Below, piece after piece: positions 12,542-23,722 of a stretch of DNA of 64,000 bases; position 1 is the stretch's first letter, and each line of letters opens with the position of its first letter. Where the stretch lies: the NCBI RefSeq assembly GCF_001625215.2, contig NC_030383.2, forward strand, positions 5,654,779 to 5,718,778, written 5' to 3'. The DNA is from Daucus carota subsp. sativus (taxonomy: Eukaryota; Streptophyta; Magnoliopsida; Apiales; Apiaceae). The notes below the pieces were generated by a model, which worked only from the letters and a program-made list of their open reading frames with translations, did not search any database and had not been told where the DNA came from. The translations under genes and the position numbers were made by a program.

Positions 12542-12770
12542 TTATGTGTCAGATATGAATCTATGCACAACTACTATGTGAAGGTGTCTAAGTCCTTGAG
12601 TAACTTGCTGAGTGATGCTTCTGCTTGAATTAGTAGTTTGGGTGTGTACTTTGATAAAAATTTGAACTTGTAAAACTTGTGTAATGTACATCAGAATTGT
12701 GTGTTTCCATTAGTGGCAAGTGCCAAGTCGCTATACTAGTATACTCTATGTTCCCTCTCTTTCCCCAATA

Positions 12771-12790
12771 ATCATTATGATCATAATGAT
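12771..12790. repeat. Perfect 20-bp palindrome
   Basis: ATCATTATGATCATAATGAT is its own reverse complement over all 20 positions. It lies about 230 bp after the dehydrogenase stop codon, near the likely polyadenylation region. Function unknown. Confidence 0.8.
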
Positions 12791-12810
12791 CATACCAGTA
12801 TGATTATACC

Positions 12811-13037
12811 AGGAGTGGCAATATCAGACACAACCCGAATTTGCAATCCGATTTACTAAGATAAAACTTGAAAGTGACCGGGAAATCACTTGATCAACCC
12901 GAAATGATCGGAAATTAGAATATCATTCCTAAATTTTAGATTTTCAATTTTATTCAATTTTTAGTGAATTTAACTTGACCCAAAATCGACCCGCTCGACA
13001 ACACAAACACGACCAGTTATCCGAAATTGCCGCTCCT
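12811..13037. mobile_element. Short hAT-like MITE (GGAGTGGCAAT ends)
   Basis: GGAGTGGCAAT near the left end and ATTGCCGCTCC near the right end are inverted repeats with one mismatch. The interior contains AACCCGAATTTGC and GACCCGCTCGAC. Such GTGGCAA ends are common in plant hAT MITEs. No duplication of the target site was recognised. Confidence 0.45.
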
Positions 13038-13526
13038 TCATGATTCATGCATGTGGTATGTATGTGGTGTTTGAGAGGGTATGAGATGCTACTTAAGTTT
13101 TCGGCTCACAAATATGGAATTGATGTATATTATGGACACCTATGAGCTACAGTTCATACTCCAGAATAATAGAGTTCGCCAGAAATTGAAGTGAATGCGG
13201 TGTGGCCTCTTGTAAACAGTGAATGAAATAATTGTCCGGTATGTCTGCTTTGGTCCCCATTTCCTTTTCTGAGATTTCGTACACAAAAAGTAAATTCCTA
13301 GTATTCAAGTTTAAAATCATGCAAGAATGTAATTTAGTTGGAGGATGCATAAGAACAAAACTCAAAGTTCGTATTTTAGCACTATGTTCGAAAAGAATTC
13401 CCAATAGGGTTCTGAGATAATGAGTTATAGGCTGATTTTTAACGAGTGATTAATGTGAATGAAACCAATTTAAAATTACTAACTAAAATTTGGGAATAGT
13501 TTCTGGGTCTCTGGTATTTTCTATTC

Positions 13527-13862
13527 GAAAAATTGTTCCACATTAACGAATTCAAGCGAGTGAGGTCACAACCTAGTGACGAAGGCTTAGAGGCAGTTTC
13601 GCGCCTTAGGTAGCAGAGCAAGTTTGACGATAGCACTCCTGCACCAAGTAATGCACCCAAGGCACAAAATTTTGGTCATGTGCAGCAGAAGTCTGTCATG
13701 AAAAAATGGCTGGGCACTTGGGACAGTGCCGAGAAAGGTCTTATTGAAGCTGGGCGTTGGTATCGGCCCTCTGCTGATCACGCTTCTTGTGAGGTGGAAA
13801 TCGGTGAGATGAATGGAGAATTGAGTTCTTGGGAGGCACCTGCATGTGTTGCACATTGTTGA
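13527..13862 (+). pseudogene. Broken 3' coding fragment of an unrecognised plant gene
   Basis: One frame runs for 112 codons to TGA at 13860-13862 with a single internal TAG at 13611-13613 (codon 29). The predicted protein has natural composition: EKLFHINEFKRVRSQPSDEG before the stop, and VMKKWLGTWDSAEKG then IEAGRWYRPSADH after it. GC content is clearly higher than in flanking DNA. It looks like the C-terminal end of a conserved protein, with the TAG replacing a CAG or similar codon, and no upstream exons are visible nearby. I do not recognise the parent gene. An ordinary gene with an intron over the stop is possible but no good splice pair is evident. Confidence 0.5.
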
Positions 13863-14671
13863 TGGAGTGGGCTATCGCCTGTCGATTTAGATAGCATTAA
13901 TGAATTTCCATGTTTGGATAAGGATCTAACTCAATGTCGATCAAGAAATATGCAATATAACTACTGTTTCACTGTTTGTGTCTGATATGAGAAGGTTTCA
14001 TCAATTGAGGGACCAAAAATAAAGCCATAATGTCACTTTCAATTTATGTTCATAGTCCAAGAGCAGCGTATTCAAGGAGGAGGGGCACTCTCATCATTCA
14101 GCCATTCCATTGAGAGTATTACAGGTGAAGAGCACAATAAATAGCCAGTATTACAGGTGAAGAGCAGGGTGTTTGGATCATGATTGATGAGTCCAGTTAG
14201 CGAAAATCAAAATCTCAAATCCATGTGTTGGTGTTTGGATTAGCAAATTTATTGTATGGAATGAGAATCCCATTCTCATTTATTGGGTAAATCATTCCCT
14301 TCACAAATCATGGGATACCCATTTCCATACCCCTCATTCTCATTCCCGATTCTCTTTCAATTCTGCAATCCAATTGCCTGAATAATCTTCTTTAGAGATT
14401 TTTTACAGTCATATTGTGGGTTTGTATATTTTAAACTCTCATCTTATCATAAAAGTCATGTTAAGTCATGAGTCAGCTCACCCAAATATGTTGTATATTA
14501 GATTTCTTTGATGGCACTATGCTTTGCTCGAAACTTCGAATTTCAATTCTTAATAATCCCGAAAAATAACTATCAAAATGAAAAACAAAATGATGCACCT
14601 AATCAGGTACAAAGAAAAGTGACTATAATTGATTATGTACTCAGAATGAATATGAACACACTTACAAATAG
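13863..14671. other. Intergenic DNA with a possible MITE fragment
   Basis: No gene is seen. At 14165-14345 there are GTGTTTGGAT and repeated GAATGAGAATCCCATTCTC-like stretches, suggesting an old transposon piece. TATTACAGGTGAAGAGCA occurs twice at about 14118-14168, a short direct repeat. The last part is probably the 3' region of the next gene. Confidence 0.4.
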
Positions 14672-15073
14672 CTAATAGGGTTCTACAATGGTGTCATCCT
14701 CCCATAAAGCAAGAGCTCTCACAACATAAGCTGAACACGCCACGATCACTGCAGCAAAAACTGGAGGCACTATCAAGTCCATCTTTGATCGTCTAAACAT
14801 TTCCACCGGGATGCAAAAAATCTCCGTAGGAATGTCCATTGGAACGCGTACAGATTCATCATTACGGCAATGAGGCCCTCTGGACAATGAATTATGACGT
14901 GTAGATGTCGTAGGAGAAATGACTGAAACAAAGGCAAGTTCCGGAGAGAACGAGGCCACGGCCACAGTCACTGTTAAAAGCGTCGTCCACGTTGCGGCGT
15001 AGAGGATTAGAGGCCACCGTGGGGAAGCAGAGACTCTTTGGAGGATCGAGCCTGGTTGAAATAGACGAGACAT
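14672..15073 (-). CDS. Small conserved plant membrane protein, function unknown
   Basis: An intronless 133-codon ORF starts MSRLFQPGSILQRVSASPRW. Two hydrophobic segments are visible: about residues 20-48 (ending ASFSPELAFVSVI) and about 99-118 (LIVPPVFAAVIVACSAYVVR). The loop between them is polar with Cys and Arg residues. The N-terminal motif and overall form resemble an uncharacterised plant transmembrane protein family, which I recognise only generally. It is probably an organelle or endomembrane protein with two membrane spans. It lies downstream of, and in the same direction as, the UNC93-like gene, with about 600 bp between them. No biochemical function can be assigned. Confidence 0.7.
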   Translation of the reverse strand: MSRLFQPGSILQRVSASPRWPLILYAATWTTLLTVTVAVASFSPELAFVSVISPTTSTRHNSLSRGPHCRNDESVRVPMDIPTEIFCIPVEMFRRSKMDLIVPPVFAAVIVACSAYVVRALALWEDDTIVEPY

Positions 15074-15682
15074 TTTTCTATGGAGCTTGCTTGCCTGTTG
15101 TTTGTTTTAAGTGTTTAAGTACAAAATTAGATGTAGATAATTGGTTGAACCTAATCTCAACTGCTTTGTGAAAATTTGAAGAAAAAAAAAAAAGATTTGT
15201 ATATGCGGACGTGATAAGGTCAGAAATAGAGGTGCAGATAGAAAGTTTAGATTAATTGTTTATACAATTTTGGTATATTTATCAAAAAAATAATATAATT
15301 AACTGTATGTCAAACTGTCAGCTATTTTTAGTGCTTTAAAATCAATTTGCAGTATAGATTCTGTAAGAACTTGCATCTAAAATTTGAATATTTGATTGTA
15401 TTTCCCTCGAAAGAGACTGCGGGTTCAAGTTCAAGCAGAGACATGGAGGCGAACAACTGGTCAGAGTCGAGCATTAAAAACTCTAACTCGAAAGAAAAGA
15501 AGAGAATGAAATATGATACACAAAAAGCAAATAGCAAAACAAGGGCATTTGCATTGATAAAACAGTACTGGTAGTTTTGTACAACAGTCCAGCACTCTGT
15601 TTCAGGTGTAGACAGATTATCAGCATGTAATACAAGAGTCGAGAGTGATACTGTTCTAAAAAGCAAACTAATGTTTGCCGAC
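15074..15682. other. Intergenic region and 3' end of the UNC93-like gene
   Basis: This holds the likely promoter/leader of the small membrane protein gene (near 15074-15200, with an A12 run at about 15181) and the 3' untranslated region of the UNC93-like gene. Overlapping short ORFs here are in other frames of the transporter's last exon or its UTR. Confidence 0.45.
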
Positions 15683-18600
15683 TCAATTATTTGATGTATT
15701 ACTGGAAAATGCTTTCTCCAACTTGAGTGTAAGAACAAGAAATCCTGCAACCGAGATGCATACAGCAACAAGCATGAATTCTAACATCACGTTGAATGTA
15801 ATGTAGGGGCTCACGAAAAAGACAACTGCAGTTGAAGCACTCTGCCAAAGCTTGAGTTGCGCAAATGAACCTTCCTGTTGGGAAAAACAAATGCAAAGTA
15901 ATTAATACTTGTTCTTCACAGGTATATGTATTTCATATTCATGTACCGTAATACCCCGTTAATATTTATCACAATATATCTCACCACAAGTCTCTCAAAC
16001 ATTTTACATTATAAACCGATAAAACAAGCTTTCAAAGTAACATAGAATCACAATACTTAAATAAACAAAAAGAGATCTTTCCTATTGGTTACAATATTGT
16101 AAGCTAGTACAAACTTATAATTAAAACAATTATACACTTAACGCCTTCGTAATTACTTTTGCAACTATATATAGCATTATTAAACTGTCATAATAAATAT
16201 GTTTTCGAATGCATTACAAAAATTTGCTGCAGATAAAAAGAGGTCATGTCAATGAAGAACAAAGCACTAGACATTTCAAGATAATGGGGGATGCTAAAGT
16301 ACCATACTGAAAAGGTATGTCAAACATGTATGCTAATAAAAGATGTCATTTAAGCCCGTCTGGAAGTTTAACCAAGTAAAACTGATGACAGTAGCAAAGA
16401 TAAAAATTTATACCATGTCATGCTTGAAGAGCAATGCAATCAATGCACTAAGCTGTGTGTTAAATATTCCATCACCAATGCCCCATATGGCTGCTATGAT
16501 CAGAGGAATGACAGTGCCAAGCAATCCAGTACTCGTGCTGAATAATTCCATAAGAACAAAAAAGCAGGTAAATCAATAATACAGATTAATTCTTTTAAAA
16601 AAGTTTTCCAGGAAATCAGGTATTATTTACAGAGTACAGTTCAATTTCACAAGAGTGCATACCTGTAACCTAGTAGAAGCCAGAGCAGTACAATAGCCTG
16701 AGTTAAAGCTCCCCCGCAAACTATTAATGTAATAGAACTGAGACCTGATGTAAGTCTACCAGCAGCCAGTGAACACTGACATGTGTTACAAGATTAGATG
16801 AGAGTATTAGACAATGTCAAATATATAAATATAAAAACACAGTAAATCCAACATAAAATTTATCAACATAAAGTGAGCAAATACATAAAGGCAATCATAT
16901 CATTTCACCTTGTTGGGTAAATTGTTACAATTCAACACCAAATAATAAGATTCTAATGACCTTGTAAGAAGGCTAGTATAAACATGTTCTAATCTCCTTG
17001 CCATATTATTTAAGGGGTATATAACAGAATGACAGTGATGCTGGGTTGAGGATCCAATATTTCCTTGTTTCATCATAAAAGGTATGTTTAGATAATATGG
17101 TGATCAATCTATTCATTCACTTCATCCTGAAGTTGAAGACAAACGAATGCTTAAAGTAGATGTAGTCATTTAGTAATTTAAGACTATTTTGCCAATTCTG
17201 CATTGCGTACTTACAATTGCATCAAAAGCCCCATAAACAGCCATCGCACCACCAACACCAGCCTCTCCCAGTACTGGTTCGACAATAAATCTAGTATATT
17301 CAGCCCTAAAATGCATATTCCATTATCAATTAAAATCGGATAAAGTACCCTTTTGGCTTGTTTGGGAACTTGAAATTCATTTGAAATTTTGGATTTAAAT
17401 AAATGACATGCTTGGGTAACCAAAAGAATCTGGATTTGGATTTGATTCAATTCCAAGTCATTCAAATTCGAGAGTTTAATATGCAACTCAATTCATGCAT
17501 TTTAAAATCCATCATTTGAAATGAATTGCATGTTCCCAAACCAATCTTTAATATTTCAGGTGGAAGGACATTCCAGAAAGTTTTAAAAGTAAGCTGATAA
17601 AATACTCACCATACAAATGCTTGTTGTAAGCCTGAATATGCTATAAGGGGGATGATCAAAAGTAGCCGTCGATCACATAATGGATTGATGACAGAATTTG
17701 ATAGGGATACCATTAACGAATAAAAAGTGACGGAGGATTCTTGGAGTCCTTCCTCTTTCTTTGGATCTCTTTTATGTAAGAAACACATGAGAATTGTACC
17801 TACGGTCATACTACTGAGGAAGACAACAAAAAGCAGTGTCGTCCCGCTTGTACTTCCATCCTACACGAGTGAAACCAATTTAAAGAATCAGAAAGTGTAC
17901 ACTGAGGTGGGGATACTGTAAGCAACTTTTTATCAGCTGAAAAATTATCTCATAAAAATTTGGATACAAGGGTAGCTATAGTAGCTTACCACAGTGACAT
18001 ATAATGTTGAAAACTCATTATCAACAATAGAGTAAAAGTTTGCTTTTATATGGTTGTTGAAAGACGACGGGAACGAGAGGGTGGAGGCTTAGTTTGTTTA
18101 ATCAAACAGGTATATTTACTGGATAAAAATTGAATATAGATACTTTATTCAGTGTCATACAATCACAAACACTATCCAATAACGGGTGACCTCCTACAGC
18201 CCCATCACATTGGTTTAGCACAAATTAATAAAATGATTGGTAGAAGTCACCCCTTAGCAAAGAGTTCTACCTCATCAAATTTTTGCAAAAAAAATAAGGA
18301 AGATGACAAAAAAAATTATACATAGCCAATTGTCCTTGACCTGGTATTTTTACAGCGGATCCATTAAATTGACACGCATGTGATAAGACAATGAATTAGA
18401 AAGTATTTATATAAAAAAAAAAAACCTCCAATGCATTCCATAATTATTAAGTGTGCATTAAAAATTTAAAGGGTGGAAAATAAAGTAGAAGTCAGTTTTA
18501 AATGACTAGTATATACCTCGCCTTTATTCAACAGGACAAGAGAGAGTAGATTACCAACCAACTGCAAATCGATACAAAGGAGCAAATATAAGGAGGTTTT

Positions 18601-20455
18601 AACATAAAACAATTGATTAAATCAAACCAGCTATTGTGTCAGATTCCTCATAAATCGGTTCAAGTCATACCTGGTGACTGGCAAACATCCCCCAAAACTC
18701 CCCGTTAAATTGCCCGATTATAGTTCCTTCATGCTCGTTGTGATCATATGCATGACTACGTGCAGTGGAAGTAAGATATGTACCCTGATATAACACAGGA
18801 AGTAGTTAGAAATGTAATTAAGGCATGCTAAATTAACATTTGAATCAAATTAATGGAAATAATTGCACCTGTCCAACCCAAATAATTGAAGCAGAAAATC
18901 CTAGATATAAAGAAGCTGGCACCATCGTATACCTGCACAAAGAAGTTAAAACTCTTTAAACTAAGTTTCTGGAGTTGCAGTAAAAAAAATGCTCTCACCA
19001 AGAGAGGTATATTGAGAATTATAATTGATCTACGAAATCTAGAACCAGAAAAAATTATTTATAAAAGTTCTCTGGTCACTGCTAAATCAAGTCATCCATT
19101 GCATCACGATGACTATATATCCTTTTCAAGATGCGAAATATGCCTCTTAAAGTTTTGGGTAGGGTTGACCTGCTTCTCCATTCAAGGATGATATAGGATT
19201 TATGTTCCTGGACAGTATCATATCTTTAGGTGTGTACACCCTATTTAACGTATTCTATTGAGGAATTATAATCTTCTTTGCTTATTTTTTTTGCCAGGCA
19301 TAACGTTCTTTGTTCTCTAAGTTATTACTAACTAACATTTTCTCTAAAATTCGGTTGCAAATATGACATGTATATATAATAGAGTTGAGTCAACTAATAT
19401 ACTTTAGATGAAGTGAGACTTAAAAAGAAAAGAAAGGAAATTACCATGTTGGAAACAGATTCGCCGCTATAAATAACCAATATCCAATAGTTCCAAGAAC
19501 TAGAGCATTTTTAGACCCAAGCATCCGAACCACAAATGAAGCAAACAATGTAGACACTGTGAAAGAGGTATACAGAACTCCAAGTGATATAGTTCCTAAA
19601 TTTTTCTCCTAAAAGTAAAACACATCATATCAGCCAAACCACAAAAAAACAAAGTATTGAGAGCACATCACAACACGGTGTTCAAGAATCTAAACCAATT
19701 CTCTTCCGAGCACAATTTATATACTCTCTCTAGAAACTTTTACAAGCAAATATAGCATTGCTCAGGCAACTTGTCGAACATTGGCTAACATTTTAATATA
19801 ATAAAATTGTGTATGAAATTACTCAGGCTGTTGGCCTTTTTACCCAAAATTTAAGCAAAAATGCCTGCAGTACAAAAATCAATGAGCCGACTCCTTTCAC
19901 CACGTGACATGTGCATCATCAGAAAGACAACACACATGTCTAAAACGCTTTTGAAGCATTTTGGGGCATGCCTATTTTTTCACATACTCATTCCAAAGAT
20001 GTGCATATTTACCCCTTCTTATACACAATAAGCATGTACAGAACACACATTTTACCCCATAAGTACGTACAAAACGCATCTTTGATACACCATAAGCATA
20101 TACAAAATGCATATTCCATGTGGTAATTTAGGGTCTTTTCTTCTCAGATCATTTCAATTATTCAAGCCCTAACAAAAACAAGGTAAAAAATGAGATTGAA
20201 ACAAAAAAAAAAAAACAATTATCTAGTAAATGGGTAAATGTCCTCTTCATAAATTCACAACATAATTAAAGAGAAAAAAATGATTTTGATGAAAGGAACA
20301 GTAGTAAAACTCACAGTGTTAATAGTACTCTCAAGATTCTGAACAGCACCATAAGCCAAGAAGATGAACAAGAAAGCCCAGCTGAGAAAATGAACATCTC
20401 TGGTATGACTAAGGGGTGTTTTTGTTTGAGCAATCAAGGCCACTTCTTCATCCAT
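15683..20455 (-). CDS. UNC93-like protein 3-type membrane transporter (10 exons)
   Basis: Coding exons in transcript order: 20455-20315, 19608-19445, 18932-18869, 18784-18671, 18561-18517, 17860-17610, 17305-17215, 16775-16663, 16537-16414, 15874-15683. All phases close, giving 432 residues. The protein starts MDEEVALIAQTKTPLSHTRD and has about 11-12 hydrophobic segments typical of the UNC93/major facilitator group. Recognisable blocks include FLAYGAVQNLESTIN, IIWVGQGTYLTSTARSH, FNGEFWGMFASHQ, AYSGLQQAFVWAEYTR, YGAFDAICSLAAGRLTSGL and FKHDMEGSFAQLKLWQSA. Length and motif order match Arabidopsis UNC93-like protein 3 (437 residues by memory). Plant UNC93-like proteins are multi-pass membrane proteins. 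A relative has been linked to potassium balance and drought response, but the substrate of this type is not established. Intron 6 carries a MITE. Confidence 0.92.
17358..17545. mobile_element. MITE in an UNC93-like intron
   Basis: The left end TTGTTTGGGAACTTGAAATT and the inverse of the right end TTGGTTTGGGAACATGCAAT match closely and continue into ATTCATTTGAAA / ATTCATTTCAAA, an inverted repeat of nearly 30 bp around a 130-bp interior. No ORF of its own. It sits between exons at 17610 and 17305. Confidence 0.65.
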
Positions 20456-20672
20456 GATTACTCTACTCTACTCTACTGTACCTTAATCACAAAGACACAC
20501 ATATATACACACACACACAGAGCGAGAGAAGAGTGGGGCAAAGAGATGAAATAAAGAAAGTCGCCGGCGAGAAGAAAACAAGACAAAATGAGTTGACAAA
20601 GAAAGAATCTGAAACAAGAGACACAAACAAAAGAGGCTGAAGCCAGTTTGGTGTGTTTGAATATACTACTGA
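20456..20672 (-). promoter_or_regulatory. Leader and proximal promoter of the UNC93-like gene
   Basis: Upstream of the ATG lies a CA/TA-rich stretch (about 20499-20520) that includes TATATA, followed by purine-rich sequence. An ACTCT repeat (CTACTCTACTCTACTGTACC on the plus strand) is immediately upstream of the start codon. The exact TATA box and start site are not clear. Confidence 0.35.
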
Positions 20673-21125
20673 GGGGGGTGTATTCGATTGGGATTTTAAT
20701 GGATTGTTTTTAATATATGGATTGTATGTGATTTTGATTTTGTGCGGATTCTTGATAAAATGTCGTAGAGTTGATGAGATTTAGGTACAATGCTTCAAAA
20801 TCCCATTGATTTTGATGGGATTTCAAAAAACTTAAAATACACTGAAGAATGCCACAAAATCCATCATTTTATGAAATGAAAAAAAATCCATCAGCATTTG
20901 AATACCATCAGATTTTAATGGATTTTAAACAATCCCAATTGAATACCATCGGATTTTAAAGCATAATTTAAAATCCCAATTGAATACCACCAGATTTTGT
21001 AGCATAATTTAAAATCCCAATTGAATACCTCAAGATTTTAATGGATTTCAAACAATCCCAATCGAATACCCTCGGATTTCATGAATGCAAAAAAATGCTT
21101 TAAAATCCCAATCCAATACACCCCT
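20673..21125. mobile_element. MITE, GTGTATTCGATTGGG family, copy 1
   Basis: The left end GGTGTATTCGATTGGGATTT is mirrored by the right end AAATCCCAATCCAATACACC. The interior repeats the unit AATCCCAATTGAATACC about five times with intervening GATTTTAATGGATTT, so it is itself internally repetitive. Two related copies lie at 30535-31005 and about 35061-35522. The family resembles Tourist/PIF-Harbinger-like MITEs, but the target-site duplication was not resolved here. Confidence 0.75.
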
Positions 21126-21574
21126 CTGAATCTCAATTGCACAGCCTCTGCTTTTTTTTTTCTTACATTGCGGGAAACTGACATTTAACGGAAGTAAAAA
21201 TAAGGTTGTCAGCAGCTCAGATCGAGTATGTATCATCTGTTTGCAGGGAGTTGGTACTTTTTGATCATTTTGACTTGAAAATGCAACTTTTTTATTCGAT
21301 CAAAATTAATTTATAATAAAATCACATGAATCGTGGATTGTATTTAAATCTTGATGTTGAAATCCGAACAAATTTTGTAGATTATCGATGTTAGACTTAG
21401 TTTTAATTTTGTATTATGGATTTTATAAATATACAGAGAATCATTTCAAAAGATCGTTTATTTTATCGTATTGACATATTAATAATTTTATACTTAAATT
21501 ATAAATATTTGAAAAATTATATAAACACATATGACATAAAAATAACTTATCACTTATAAGTAATAAATATATTA

Positions 21575-22050
21575 AGTGGGTGTTTGGGAGTGGGACTTCT
21601 GAGCTTAAAAGCTCAGAAGCCCACTTCCTCTAATTTGAAGACCGTTTGGCAAAAAAATCTGAGGGGCTTAATTATAGGAAAAAAAACTCAGAAAATAAGC
21701 TACGATATGTAGCTTTTTTTTTTGACTCAGCTTCTTTAATCAGCTTCTCTCTAACAGAAAATCATATATTCCTTCTGTCCCATCAGGTTCTTTATGTTAC
21801 ATTTTAGAAAATATTTTAAGGTTCAAATTTAGATTATTCATGTACAAATGAATTATTTATAAATTAATTTAAAATAATAATTTTCAGACTAACTTATAAG
21901 TTAAGTTATCCAAACACTTAAAAAATTATAAGTCACGGTATCCAAACACTTGTAATAGCTTAAAAGTCCAGATCAACTTCTCATTTTTAATCAACTTTTT
22001 TACTTTAAGCAATAAGTCACTTCTTTTAAACTCAGCCAAACGGCCCTTAA
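21575..22050. mobile_element. hAT-like MITE, possibly with a nested Stowaway remnant
   Basis: The left end TTAAGTGGGTGTTTGGGAG and right end GCCAAACGGCCCTTA are inverted repeats. A second GTTTGG/CCAAAC pair lies inside (about 21651 and 21948). At about 21770-21900 a TTCCTTCTGTCCCATCA stretch resembles a Stowaway end inserted into the element. No ORF. Confidence 0.5.
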
Positions 22051-22407
22051 ATTGAACCAAACAAGTTTTGAACGAGAAATAGACAATTCCCATCCCGCTC
22101 AATTCTGATCCCAACCCCGGCGGCTCACTCGTATGAAGAATTCCTTCTTCAGAGACTAAAGGCAAACATAAAACAAATTTATAAAAAAAATGAAAATCCC
22201 ATCCTATCTTGAAATCTAAGAAAAACAAGACCAGCCGAGTTAGTTAATTTTATAGGGGCATGTGCTTGGTCAAAATAAGGCCCCATGTTTCACAAATACA
22301 CAGATATTTGTTCAAAATAATATAATTGGAAAAAATGATCTCGTTAGTAATACTGAATAATCTAGCATTTTTAATTTTAGTGGAAAACGTTATATCGTGT
22401 AAACGTT

Positions 22408-22496
22408 TTGTTCTTTTAACCCCTAACAAAACGCTACACGAAGTAGCGTTCTGTTCTTAACTCTAACAGAGCGTCACGCTACATGAAGTAGCGTAT
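22408..22496. repeat. Tandem pair of perfect short hairpins
   Basis: Two diverged tandem units of about 45 bp each end in a hairpin: AACGCTAC-acgaa-GTAGCGTT (22430-22450) and ACGCTAC-atgaa-GTAGCGT (22476-22494). The loops differ by one base and the stems are intact in both. Function unknown. Confidence 0.65.
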
Positions 22497-22559
22497 AAAT
22501 ATACAAAACGCTGCACAGCAATAATAAATGATATTTGGTCTTTTTTCGGATTGTGATAT

Positions 22560-23722
22560 TCTGGACATTATTGATGATATTGGATAATAGGGGCCAACAT
22601 CCATGTTTCGTCTTTATTCATTTTCTTCTTGCTAATTTTTTTTAATCCTTTTTCAGGTTTTCCGACTAAAAGAAACCGATGATACAAAAATATACATAAG
22701 CAGGACTGTTTTGTCTCAGTTATTGGAGGGATTCTTTGTCCTTCACAAATCACACTACATCGGTAACAATCAATTCCTATCCAATACGAGGACGGCTCTG
22801 AAAACTAATATACATTTATATATTTCAGCAGAATATGTTTGTTCTCTTGTACAGGCCAGCCAGTGCACACAACAAATATAGCAGTTTACATTGTATCCAA
22901 CTGCTAAAGGGCCTTCACCAAACCAACAACAAGAGACAAAATTTCGCAAATTAAACACACCACCACAAATATATTAAGGGTAATAGTTAGATACTTTGAC
23001 AGAGATACAGCAATTAACAGCCATGACTGCACAAAGCTTCGACCAAGGCATGACTTTTCTGGTATGCGTGGTAATTTTGAGGGAATACCCAGTTATGCAT
23101 AAGCTACTGTTCGAGCTTGAGCTGATCACCTCCCCTTTTCCGCCAAACACATTTATCAGTCTTTTAACGAAAGATCGTAATGTTACTGTACCAATACCAT
23201 TATAACAAAAGAGAAACAAGGGAGAGCGAGGTCTGTCTCGGATCAGAGAGCAGTAATGCCTACAAGGACAAACACTTGGCAGAATAGTTTAATACACCCC
23301 CAATAAAAGGTCAAAAAATGCTAGCCTTTTTGTTAACCAATAGACTATACTTTGAAATGGAAAAGGTGCTCTATCAGTCTATCACAAGATACACAGGAAT
23401 TTGAAGCATTGATATATAAACTTTTCCAAGCACCTACAAAAATCATGGCATCAAAAGATGTATAAATGAGAAAGTAAGCAGAAAGTAATAATGAGAAAGA
23501 AATTAATCTGATAGGCCAGATAATCAAATCATACAAAACATATATTCATTACCCCCACTGTCCCAGAGCATTATTAAAATTAGCATCAAGTCACTAAAAT
23601 GCTGTGTGCGGATGGAGAAGTAGATCCCTAACTACAACAAATTTGTAATCCATTCAGACAGTCTATGCTTCGTGTCTCCAATCTCCATACAGGAGTTCAA
23701 AATCAGAGGTGGTCAACAGCTT
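22560..23722 (-). other. 3' region of the MEE40-like gene, no other gene
   Basis: No further protein-coding gene is convincing. The stretch nearest the stop codon at 23723 is less AT-rich than the upstream MITE zone and probably contains the 3' untranslated region of the minus-strand PPR gene. Short ORFs on both strands have no recognisable features. Confidence 0.4.

Noticed and set aside
15328-15771. 147-codon minus-strand ORF overlapping the end of the UNC93-like gene
   Set aside because: It reads the last transporter exon in the wrong frame and continues into 3' untranslated sequence; it has no family character.
19860-20110. Possible repeat shared between the first UNC93-like intron and 26760-27030
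   Set aside because: Both contain GCATGTG/ACGCAT-rich stretches, but no colinear alignment could be made by eye.
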